Below are positions 33,110 through 40,653 of a DNA stretch of 64,000 nucleotides, one piece after another (positions within the stretch are counted from its first letter, which is position 1; each line of letters opens with the position of its first letter). Location of the stretch: positions 558,001 to 622,000 of the forward strand of contig NZ_QEWO01000001.1 of assembly GCF_003402235.1 (NCBI RefSeq), read 5' to 3'. Source of the stretch: Parahaliea mediterranea (GTDB lineage: Bacteria > Pseudomonadota > Gammaproteobacteria > Pseudomonadales > Halieaceae). The notes beneath the pieces are model-generated. The model worked only from the letters and a program-made list of their open reading frames with translations. It did not search any database and was not told the DNA's origin. Made by a program: the position numbers and the translations under genes.

Positions 33110-35446
33110 TCAAAACGCATATTTAACGCTGACACCATAGGTGCGGGGAGCTGAAACATAATGGCGATAAACCGTATCGCCATTGCTGGTGTCCAGCAAA
33201 CCCAAAGCCCCGCCGAGAACCTGGGTGAAATTGTACTCGGCATAGCGTTCATCGGTCAGGTTCTGGCCGTAGATGCTAAAGGTCCAGGTGTCGTCGGCGC
33301 TCGCAACGGTGAATCGGGCATCCACCAGCTCATAGGCATCGTTTACCGCCTGACGGCTGAGTTCAGTTCCACCGGCAATAAAGTCATCGACATACTGCCA
33401 GTTGGCACTGGCCGTCCAGTACATTCCGTTCGAAAAGTCACGCGTGTAGGCGATACCTGCATTGATCTCCCACTCTGGCGAAAAAGGAGCGGCTCTGCCG
33501 GTATGGTCCTGAGGATTCGGGCAGGACGGCGTACCTGGAGAAGGCAAAACAGCACACCCAGGCAGGGGTGTCGCACCCTTGAAATCCGTGAACTCAGAAT
33601 CCAGGTAGGCAAATGCCAGATCCAGCGTCAGGTGCTCGGTCGCTGCAGCTTTCAGCTCAAGCTCCAGACCTTGCTGCCGGAGGCTGCCGGCGTTAGTCAC
33701 GATGAAACTAGCGTCCTGGAATGCTCGATCCTGGAATTCATCGATTTCCATACGGTAGGCGGTGGCGTTGACCTGCATCAAGCCATCCAGCAGGGTGGTC
33801 TTAATGCCCAGCTCGATATCATCAACCTGCTCGGAGTCAAATAGCCGACGCTCAAAAAGCGGCTGCGCACTGCCACTGGAATTAATACCGCCAGACTTGT
33901 AGCCGGTTGAATAATTGGCGAACAGCATCGTATCTTCGGTCACAAACCAGGACAACACAACGCGATAGGTAAACTGCTCGTCCTCGAAGCGGTAAGCATC
34001 CTGCTCAGGCGCACGCAACGACCCGGCAAAGGGGTTGGCAACCTGCTGATCGAAGCTGGCTTCCTTGCTGTCTTCGGTATAACGCCCGCCGAGGGTCAGC
34101 TCCAGGGTATCACTGAGCTTCCACTTGGTCTCCAGAAATACCGCCATACTTTCGGCATCCTGGTCGAAGCGCTGAACGGTGGCGTCGGTCTGGGCCAGAG
34201 ACTGACACAACGGCACGGAATCCGGCAGTGAGCCGCCAATCAGCACGGGGCAAAAGGACGCACCGAGGTTGAGATTCTCGCCGATGGCGTAATCTTCCTG
34301 AAAGTAGTAGGCGCCGGCCACGAAATCCATGCGCCCGTCAAAGAATGCACCCTCGGGTGAAATCAGTTGGATTTCCTGGCTCGTAGACTCTGTATCGTAG
34401 AAGCTAAGGCGATTCAGGAAATCCATGCCGGTAAAGACAACGTCGCCGTCCAGTTGTTCATTTTCCCAGCTGCGGTAGGAGCCGATCCAGCGCACGCGGT
34501 AGTCTGACTGCAGGTCCCAGTTCAGGTCGCTGGATATACCCCACTGGCTATCGTCAAGATCGCCGACGATGCGTTGGTTCACCGTGCCGTCATAGGCATC
34601 GTCAATACTCGGCGACAAGGGCCCGAACACCGAGCCGATGGCGTCGATAAAGCGGGCAGGTCCGGCATCCGATGCCACTTCGGGCGGGAGAGCCCCGTCA
34701 CCCTGCATGTCGGCATAGTCTACCCGGACAGCCCAGTCCAGGCTGTCACTGGGCTGCCAGCGGGCAGAAGCCCGGGCGGTGGTTGCATCGCGGTCGCCAT
34801 AGTCCTTGTCATCCAGCCGGTTGTGGTAATAGCCATCGCGTTGATCAGCGGTCGCGGCAAATCGCAGGGCAAAGCTCTCGGATACCGGAACATTGACAAT
34901 GCCGCGTAAGCGACGGGCATCGAAATTGCCATACTCCGCAAATACCTCACCACTCAACTCGTCGAATTGCGGCGCGTGGGTATTGATCTGAACCGCACCG
35001 GTCGTGGCGTTGCGCCCGAAGAGCGTTCCCTGTGGACCACGCAGAATCTCCACACTGGCCACGTCCAGGAAACTGCTGAGTATCGCGCCGCCGCGTGCAA
35101 TGTAGACGCCATCAATAAACGGCGCGACGCTGGGGTCGATGGCATTGTTACCGTCGCTGCCTACCCCTCGCATGCGAATACTTGTAGCGGAGGCCTGCGC
35201 CTGTCGATTGATACGCAGGTTCGGCACAATACGAGTCAGGTCGTCTGCGCTGTCAATACCTGCCTGCTCCAGCTTTGCATCAGTGACCGCCATGATCGAG
35301 ATGGGGACACCCTGGATGCTCTCGACGCGCTTCTGGGCGGTGACCACTACTTCTTCGAGTTGCTGTGCCTGTGCGATCAGAGCGCCACAGGAAAGCGCTG
35401 ACGAAATTGCCAGCGACAAAAGGTGTTTGCTGTGGGTGAACTTCAT
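33110..35446 (-). CDS. TonB-dependent receptor of the PQQ-dehydrogenase cluster
   Basis: This 778-aa protein starts at the ATG with GGAG six bases upstream; a signal peptide of ~28 residues ends at AQAQ. EEVVVTAQKRVESIQGVPISI is the TonB box and plug start of the large proteobacterial TonB family; the plug also has IRMRGVGSDG and ILRGPQGTLFGRNATTGAVQI. The barrel ends in VKYAF. Such receptors import organic substrates rather than siderophores in many marine bacteria. It is the last gene of a minus-strand cluster with NTF2-like, PQQ dehydrogenase and acyl-CoA ligase genes, separated from them by 190 bp that contain a perfect palindrome. Codon usage is less GC-biased than in neighbours, as for the whole cluster. 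Confidence 0.93.
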   Translation of the reverse strand: MKFTHSKHLLSLAISSALSCGALIAQAQQLEEVVVTAQKRVESIQGVPISIMAVTDAKLEQAGIDSADDLTRIVPNLRINRQAQASATSIRMRGVGSDGNNAIDPSVAPFIDGVYIARGGAILSSFLDVASVEILRGPQGTLFGRNATTGAVQINTHAPQFDELSGEVFAEYGNFDARRLRGIVNVPVSESFALRFAATADQRDGYYHNRLDDKDYGDRDATTARASARWQPSDSLDWAVRVDYADMQGDGALPPEVASDAGPARFIDAIGSVFGPLSPSIDDAYDGTVNQRIVGDLDDSQWGISSDLNWDLQSDYRVRWIGSYRSWENEQLDGDVVFTGMDFLNRLSFYDTESTSQEIQLISPEGAFFDGRMDFVAGAYYFQEDYAIGENLNLGASFCPVLIGGSLPDSVPLCQSLAQTDATVQRFDQDAESMAVFLETKWKLSDTLELTLGGRYTEDSKEASFDQQVANPFAGSLRAPEQDAYRFEDEQFTYRVVLSWFVTEDTMLFANYSTGYKSGGINSSGSAQPLFERRLFDSEQVDDIELGIKTTLLDGLMQVNATAYRMEIDEFQDRAFQDASFIVTNAGSLRQQGLELELKAAATEHLTLDLAFAYLDSEFTDFKGATPLPGCAVLPSPGTPSCPNPQDHTGRAAPFSPEWEINAGIAYTRDFSNGMYWTASANWQYVDDFIAGGTELSRQAVNDAYELVDARFTVASADDTWTFSIYGQNLTDERYAEYNFTQVLGGALGLLDTSNGDTVYRHYVSAPRTYGVSVKYAF

Positions 35447-35586
35447 CGGAATCTCCATGTTATCTTTATTTCAGTACGATCCGTTGCCCGGGCAACTGGC
35501 CGTACCTTGTTGTCACGGGCGTACAGTTGGAACTGCGCCGCATAAACTGGTGAGCGCGGACTATGCGCTTGTGCGCCGGTGGCAGA

Positions 35587-35603
35587 CTGTCAATTATTGA
35601 CAG
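35587..35603. promoter_or_regulatory. Perfect 8-1-8 palindrome upstream of the TonB receptor, candidate operator
   Basis: CTGTCAATTATTGACAG is a perfect inverted repeat with 8-bp arms around a single central base. It lies about 140 bp before the receptor start and just after the NTF2-like gene. A further TTGACA half-site follows at 35610-35615. A related 12/17 match occurs beside the divergent Crp/Fnr gene at 39698-39714. Confidence 0.55.
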
Positions 35604-35636
35604 ATTCGGATTGACACGAGGGCAGCTGCCTTGGCG

Positions 35637-36116
35637 CTACGGCACCATGCCATCCACCTGAATGGTCAGTGCGCGGAAACGCCAACCCTCCGGGGTGTCG
35701 ACGACCTCGGCCTCGTAGTAACCCTGCAGTTTGATTGATGACGGGCCACCTTTGGTGGATCCAAGCACTGTCATGTAAGCCCGTACCCTGGCTTGATCGC
35801 CCTGCACATCGTAGGGCCGAATATTGGTGATCACATGACGCCGCTGCTGGCCCATGGCTTCAAGCGGTGCCCAGGTTTTACTGAAGAAGCTGCTCACCTG
35901 CGCAGGCCCCTCCATCGTTTGATTAACGACAGGCACCTTGAGCACCCCTTGCTCAACGAATAACTTGCTTACTGCTTCTGTGTCGCGCTGATCCGCGAAC
36001 CAGGCATAGTCGGCCATCAGGTTGGCGATACCCTCCTGAGGGCTCAGTGTTCCTGCAAAAGCAGACTGGCTGAGAATGAACGCCACGGCGCCGAAAAAGG
36101 ACATAGCTTTTCGCAT
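35637..36116 (-). CDS. Exported NTF2/SnoaL-like protein
   Basis: This 159-aa protein has a signal peptide of about 21 residues (ending SAFAG). The mature part is a cone-shaped NTF2/SnoaL_4-type domain: a first helix with ANLMADYAWFADQRDTEAVSKLFVEQGV, then GPAQVSSFF, QRRHVITNIRPYDVQGDQARVRAYMTV and a final GWRFRALTIQVDG strand pair. The Tyr-Asp-His-Arg set (YAWFAD, RRHV) is the layout of scytalone-dehydratase-like and steroid isomerase-like active sites, but catalysis is not certain. A periplasmic NTF2-fold beside an exported quinoprotein suggests it binds, isomerises or dehydrates the same substrate. It is 9 bp from the PQQ gene stop, clearly co-transcribed. Confidence 0.8.
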   Translation of the reverse strand: MRKAMSFFGAVAFILSQSAFAGTLSPQEGIANLMADYAWFADQRDTEAVSKLFVEQGVLKVPVVNQTMEGPAQVSSFFSKTWAPLEAMGQQRRHVITNIRPYDVQGDQARVRAYMTVLGSTKGGPSSIKLQGYYEAEVVDTPEGWRFRALTIQVDGMVP

Positions 36117-36125
36117 GAGTGTTTC

Positions 36126-38078
36126 CTATTGCTTGGTGGTTGATGCTGCTTGTGGGGTGGTTGATTCTTCCGGGAGGGCATAGGCAATGAGCACATTGCC
36201 GGGCGTTCCGCCAAAGAAGCCGTAGCCTGACTGCACGTACAGCATGTCGTCGGCCGCGACTGTGGTGGCATTGTCCAAGCTGCCCCCGTGACCGGGCACG
36301 CCGTTCACTGTTTCGATATAGGCTTTGGCGGTATCTTCCTGGCGCAGCACCTGGCCATTCTCAATGTCGTGCACGCGCCACACGCCGTCGGCACCAACAC
36401 TGATCACCGCTCCTTCGATGCCCATGGCGGCCCCCGACAGGCCAATCTGGCGAGGACAGGCCGGCCACGTTTCGGCGCTGGTGAAATCCGGTTTACAGTC
36501 CCGTTCGGGACGCCAGGTCCAGAGGATGTTTCCCGAACTGATGTCGAGCTTATACAAGCCCGGGGCGCGCCCGGTCGAGCTGACCCATTGGTTGATATCA
36601 TCCGGCAAGGCGCTGCTTGGCGGAATTTGCGGGTCGTGAACCGGTACATAAAGCGCATTTCCCTGAAGCGTCATGCCCCAGTGAACACCGCCCAGCGTAG
36701 AGCCCTCGCCAACTTTCCGGCGCCATAGCTCACGGCCGCTGGCCGGGTCGAGCGCCCACACAACCCCGCTTTTCTGGCCGGCCAATACAACATCCCGGCC
36801 ATTACTGTCTGTTGCCAACACTACACCCGCGCCAAAGTCGAAGTCCCGGCCTTTTTCAAAGTCGCAGTTGGGATGCTTGCCATCGCTGTATCGGGAGCGA
36901 CAAGCCCCGTTCCACAAGTCTCCAGGGGTCGCCTGAAACACCCAGCGGCGCTCACCTGTATGCAGGTCGAAGGCGATCAACGCATCGCCCGTACCCACGT
37001 CGGGGGGCGCTGCAACCGGACCGGTCCCGACGATAATCAGGCCGCGCTTGTGATCGATGACCGGAGCCGACCAAACTGACGCGCCAGCCGGCCCCCACTG
37101 GGGCGTACCCACCTTGCTGCCCCCCCGTCGCTGTGGCACCGGGAGCGTCCTTGAGAGCCACAGGGTGTCACCGGTGGCCGGGTCGTGAGCGCTGATTGCG
37201 CCGGTCAGCTGGCAGCACTCGTAATCCGGATCCAGCGTGGCGAGGGTCTCCAGGCTAGAGTGCGCAACATAGAGAACACCGTTGTCCAGCAGCAGCGGCG
37301 CTGTAATGGCAGTACGTGGATGCACGCCGACATGGCGAACCCAGACCGGTTGCCCGCTCTTCGCATCAACCATGTGCACGTAGCCGTTCACATCGCCGAA
37401 AAAAACAACACTTCTGCCGTCCTTCAGCTGACCGTAGCCTACCGCGCTTCTGGGAGCGCTTTCCGACAGGTAGTGCCAGCGAATACAGCCGCTGTGACGA
37501 TCAATGGCATAGAGTGTGTAGCTATCCGCCACCGCCAGATAGAGAGTATCTCCCACGACGGCGGGCTGGGAGCGCATGGTGGCAACGCCGGGAAAGGCCA
37601 GCACCCATTTTTGCTGGAGTTGGCCCACGTTCCCCGCGTTGATGCGTGTCCTGCTCTGGTAACGGTGATTGCCTTCGCCGATGCCCCAGCCTGTGACCCA
37701 AGGCGTCGCCTCGCCCTGGCCGTCAGGGGGCGTGCTACAGGCGGCTTGCTGCTCCCAGCCGCTGTAATCCGTTTGACTGGCGGTCAACCATTCGACCAGA
37801 TGGCGCCGCTCAGTTTCACTCAGCGCCGCACCCTGGGTCGCCATTTTGCCCAGGGTCAGGGCACTGTCGATCGCGTGGGGGCTCATTTCCCTCAGCGAGG
37901 AGACCCGCGGAGCATGACTACCATCCACCGTGTGGCAAGCGGCACAGTGGTGCTTGAAAACCGTCTCTCCCGGATCCTGATCCGCTGCGGCGGCCGACCC
38001 TGTTCCCGCGGCGCAGGCCATCAAGGTCAATACGGCATTGCGGGCCGATACGGCCAGCGGGCTGATGTGTTGTTTCAT
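36126..38078 (-). CDS. Cytochrome c-PQQ quinoprotein dehydrogenase (polyvinyl-alcohol-dehydrogenase-like)
   Basis: This protein of about 650 aa is exported (signal peptide ~33 residues). Residues 38-110 form a c-type cytochrome with CAACH (Cys45, Cys48, His49) and a possible distal Met. From ~140 a PQQ-binding beta-propeller begins: repeated W-motifs such as LQQKWVLAFPG, GCIRWHYL, GDTLWLS, GERRWVFQATPGDLWNGACR, GRELWRRKVG. An N-terminal heme followed by an eight-bladed propeller is the order found in polyvinyl alcohol dehydrogenase (cytochrome), whereas most quinohemoprotein ADHs carry the heme C-terminally. It should oxidise a (secondary) alcohol in the periplasm. The ATG at 38078 overlaps the ligase stop region; GTG 38084 is an alternative start. 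Confidence 0.85.
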   Translation of the reverse strand: MKQHISPLAVSARNAVLTLMACAAGTGSAAAADQDPGETVFKHHCAACHTVDGSHAPRVSSLREMSPHAIDSALTLGKMATQGAALSETERRHLVEWLTASQTDYSGWEQQAACSTPPDGQGEATPWVTGWGIGEGNHRYQSRTRINAGNVGQLQQKWVLAFPGVATMRSQPAVVGDTLYLAVADSYTLYAIDRHSGCIRWHYLSESAPRSAVGYGQLKDGRSVVFFGDVNGYVHMVDAKSGQPVWVRHVGVHPRTAITAPLLLDNGVLYVAHSSLETLATLDPDYECCQLTGAISAHDPATGDTLWLSRTLPVPQRRGGSKVGTPQWGPAGASVWSAPVIDHKRGLIIVGTGPVAAPPDVGTGDALIAFDLHTGERRWVFQATPGDLWNGACRSRYSDGKHPNCDFEKGRDFDFGAGVVLATDSNGRDVVLAGQKSGVVWALDPASGRELWRRKVGEGSTLGGVHWGMTLQGNALYVPVHDPQIPPSSALPDDINQWVSSTGRAPGLYKLDISSGNILWTWRPERDCKPDFTSAETWPACPRQIGLSGAAMGIEGAVISVGADGVWRVHDIENGQVLRQEDTAKAYIETVNGVPGHGGSLDNATTVAADDMLYVQSGYGFFGGTPGNVLIAYALPEESTTPQAASTTKQ

Positions 38079-38080
38079 GC

Positions 38081-39652
38081 TCACCCCTGGGCCAGAAGGC
38101 TCTTCTGGACTTTGCCGGTGGGCGTCATCGGCAACTCTTCCCGGAACTCAATCTGTCGCGGCACCTTGTAGTTGGCCAGCCTTTTCCGGCAATGCTCGAT
38201 CAGTGCCTGCTCGTCCAGGTGGCTACCTGCCTTGCGAACAACAAAGTACTTCCCGACCTCTCCCAGCACCGCATCGTGTACGCCGATACCGGCGGCGATA
38301 GTGACTTCCGGGTGCTGGGTCAGGACGTTCTCTACTTCGGTGGGATAGACATTGAACCCCCCCTGTATGTACATCTCCTTGCTGCGTCCCTTGAGGAAAA
38401 CCCGGCCTGTTGTGTCCACGCTGGCGAGGTCGCCGGTGTACAGCCAGCCAGCGCTGTCGATGGCCTCCCGGGTCATTTCGTCATCGCGGAAATATCCCAG
38501 CATGACTGCATCGCCACGCACACACAGTTCGCCGACTTCCCCACTCGGCAGAGGTTGGCGCTTCTGGTCGACAATGCGCACTTCAATCCCCGGCAGAGGT
38601 AGTCCCACTGATGACACCGTCTGCTCGACACTGTCCCGAGGAGGGCTCATGACGACAATCCCGGAAGACTCGCTCATGCCATAGGAGTTGAGGATTTCCG
38701 CATTGGGAAACGCAAGGTTCAGCGCCTTGACAAGTGCCGTATCTGGCGCTGCCGCTCCGACTTGCAAGACCCGAGCCCGCTGACAGGCACTTTCGCTCAG
38801 CCCGCCATGCTGCAGTAGCAGGGTGTACATGGTCGGCACCATGCCGATCACGGTGGCAGGCACACTGTTTAACACCTCAACCAGCACCTTGGGTGAAAAC
38901 TGCGGCACTATCACCGCAGTGCTGCGCGCTATCAGGCAGGCCAGCGCTGAACAGGTCAGCCCGGCTACGTGGTTCAGAGGCACTACCAGCGGCATCGTGT
39001 CATCGGCGGCGAGCCCGGTGTGGCTCACCTGGGCACGGGCCGACGCCAGTTGACTACGGTGGCTCAATACCGCGCCTTTGGGTTTGCCGGTTGTGCCCGA
39101 GGTATAGATAATCATGCTGGCCGAGGCGTCACTGACCAGGCCCTTGGCTTGCTCCAGAGCGTCGCCAATTTCCATCGACGCAAGGGACTGGTAGCTGAAT
39201 TCGTCGTGCGCCCCGCCATCGCTCAGAAACACGTGCTGCAGGGTCGGGAGCTGCTGTCTGAGACGCGAAAACAGTTGCTGGTAATCGATTCCATCGTGGC
39301 AAGACAGCGTCATAACGCCTCGCGCGCCACTGTTGCCGAGGATGTAGCCGATCTCATCTTCGGTGTAGCGCGTACTTAGCCCCACGACAATCACCCCAAT
39401 TTTGACCGCCGCCAAATAGGTAATCAGCCACTCGGGCTGATTGAGGCCCAGTATGGCAAGGCGGTCGCCACTGCCGTAGCCCAGCGCCAGCAGTCCGCAA
39501 GCCACACGATCGGTAAGTTGATCTACCTCCTCAAGCGCGTATGACCTGCTCTGGAACTGCCATATCGGCCTATTCCCTGATTCCTGCGAATCGACGCGCA
39601 GGTAGTCCCCGATTCTTGTGGGGGGCAAAGTGGGCATGGTGAAATCCATCAT
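38081..39652 (-). CDS. AMP-forming acyl-CoA synthetase/ligase
   Basis: This 523-aa member of the ANL superfamily has the phosphate-binding loop YTSGTTGKPKG (183-193), the YGMSESSG A5 motif, GWLYTGDLASVD (A7), GRSKEMYIQGGFNVYPTEVE (A8) and the catalytic Lys514 in PTGKVQKS (A10). It activates a carboxylic acid via an acyl-AMP to the CoA thioester in the cytosol. Sequence does not fix chain length; the long-chain or aryl 'FadD3-like' class is plausible. It opens the minus-strand cluster and is translationally linked to the PQQ gene by a few bases of overlap. It is divergent from the Crp/Fnr regulator. Two further in-frame ATGs (39649, 39637) could be the start; no clear ribosome binding site is seen. 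Confidence 0.9.
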   Translation of the reverse strand: MMDFTMPTLPPTRIGDYLRVDSQESGNRPIWQFQSRSYALEEVDQLTDRVACGLLALGYGSGDRLAILGLNQPEWLITYLAAVKIGVIVVGLSTRYTEDEIGYILGNSGARGVMTLSCHDGIDYQQLFSRLRQQLPTLQHVFLSDGGAHDEFSYQSLASMEIGDALEQAKGLVSDASASMIIYTSGTTGKPKGAVLSHRSQLASARAQVSHTGLAADDTMPLVVPLNHVAGLTCSALACLIARSTAVIVPQFSPKVLVEVLNSVPATVIGMVPTMYTLLLQHGGLSESACQRARVLQVGAAAPDTALVKALNLAFPNAEILNSYGMSESSGIVVMSPPRDSVEQTVSSVGLPLPGIEVRIVDQKRQPLPSGEVGELCVRGDAVMLGYFRDDEMTREAIDSAGWLYTGDLASVDTTGRVFLKGRSKEMYIQGGFNVYPTEVENVLTQHPEVTIAAGIGVHDAVLGEVGKYFVVRKAGSHLDEQALIEHCRKRLANYKVPRQIEFREELPMTPTGKVQKSLLAQG

Positions 39653-39697
39653 CGCTTGTTATTGCGATGCAGTATGCGACTGAGCCGGGAGGGGCAA

Positions 39698-39714
39698 CTG
39701 ACTAATTTTGACAT
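39698..39714. promoter_or_regulatory. Degenerate copy of the 17-bp palindrome in the ligase/regulator divergent region
   Basis: CTGACTAATTTTGACAT matches the perfect palindrome at 35587-35603 in 12 of 17 positions, with the TTGACA half conserved at the same offset. It overlaps the predicted -35 element of the regulator gene, the expected place for autoregulation. TTGACA is also the -35 consensus, so part of the match may be coincidence. Confidence 0.4.
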
Positions 39715-39736
39715 TCGCAGGCATGCCAACGATGAT
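39708..39736 (+). promoter_or_regulatory. Sigma70-type promoter of the Crp/Fnr regulator gene
   Basis: A perfect TTGACA (39708-39713) is followed after exactly 17 bp by GATGAT (39731-39736, 4/6 match). Transcription would start near 39743, about 95 bp before the ATG. Confidence 0.55.
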
Positions 39737-39745
39737 TTGTCCCGA

Positions 39746-39780
39746 ATGGATGAGGGTATCCAGGTCAGATTCTCATCCAT
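39746..39780 (+). repeat. Inverted repeat in the regulator 5' leader
   Basis: ATGGATGAG (39746-39754) and CTCATCCAT (39772-39780) are perfect 9-bp inverted copies with a 17-bp spacer, lying just downstream of the predicted start of transcription. They could form an mRNA hairpin or be a second protein site. Confidence 0.55.
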
Positions 39781-39837
39781 GGATGCTGGCCAACAGGTTT
39801 CACTCGCTGCGGCCCTCTCACGCACAAGCAAAAAAAT

Positions 39838-40533
39838 ATGAATACGAATGATGTCGATACCATTCTCGGCAAGCGGGGCTGGTACTCTGAGCAACCCGAC
39901 AGACTGCGCAAGTTAATACTCAGCAATGCCACGATTAAAACCTATGGCAACGGAGAGTTTATGTATGCGCTGGGCGACGCCGGGAGAGCGCTCTATGCGC
40001 TGGTGGAAGGGCAAGCCAAACTGGATTTCATTACCCGGGAGGGCAATGACCTGCTGCTGAGGATATTTTTGCCCGGGGACTGGTTTGGCCTGGTCGCACT
40101 GCTGGATGAACAGCCCCTCCCCCACAATGCGTTCGCCAGTGGCAAGGCAACCCTGCTTGAGCTTTCCAAGTCCGCCTTCGAGCAGATAGTCGGCAATGAA
40201 CCGCAGTACTACCGCAATTTTACAAAGCTTTTCTGCTTCAACATGCGCGACACCATGCAACGGGAGGTGGACATGGGATTATTGTCCCCCGCTCAGCGAC
40301 TTGCAAAACTGCTGTTGGAGGTAGATGACGTTCAGAAACTCATGAGAACGGAGAGAAAACACCAGATTCATATGTCGCAGGCGGAATTGTGCTCAATTCT
40401 CTGTGCATCACGGGCCACCATAATCAAGATCATGAAAGAGTGGGAAACAGACAACTGGATCAGCTACCACTACGGGAAAATCTCGATCATCAATCAAGAG
40501 GCATTGAAGCACCTCGTCGAGACGGCGCTGTGA
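39838..40533 (+). CDS. Crp/Fnr family transcriptional regulator
   Basis: This 231-aa protein has an N-terminal cyclic-nucleotide-binding-type barrel (residues ~25-130, with LRIFLPGDWFGLVALLD), a long dimer helix and a C-terminal winged HTH: HMSQAELCSILCASRATIIKIMKEWETDNWIS. The recognition helix reads SRATIIKIM, where the usual R-E-T becomes R-A-T; loss of the Glu that contacts the TGTGA guanine-cytosine pair predicts a non-classical site. No N-terminal cysteine cluster is present, so no Fnr iron-sulfur sensor. It is divergent from the ligase-PQQ-NTF2-receptor cluster and most likely controls it. Confidence 0.9.
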   Translation: MNTNDVDTILGKRGWYSEQPDRLRKLILSNATIKTYGNGEFMYALGDAGRALYALVEGQAKLDFITREGNDLLLRIFLPGDWFGLVALLDEQPLPHNAFASGKATLLELSKSAFEQIVGNEPQYYRNFTKLFCFNMRDTMQREVDMGLLSPAQRLAKLLLEVDDVQKLMRTERKHQIHMSQAELCSILCASRATIIKIMKEWETDNWISYHYGKISIINQEALKHLVETAL

Positions 40534-40575
40534 ATTGAATCCCGAATGCGGTGTGGACCTTAAGGTGTTTGGATG

Positions 40576-40594
40576 CGGCGCAGCATGTGCGCCG
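40576..40594 (+). terminator. Possible terminator hairpin after the Crp/Fnr gene
   Basis: CGGCGCA (40576-40582) pairs with TGCGCCG (40588-40594) over a 5-nt loop, followed by ATTTCA. The T-run is poor, so it is a weak candidate. Confidence 0.35.
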
Positions 40595-40653
40595 ATTTCA
40601 GCAAACTATCGCGACCAGAAACTACCGGCCCAGGTACTGAACACCTCAGTCAA

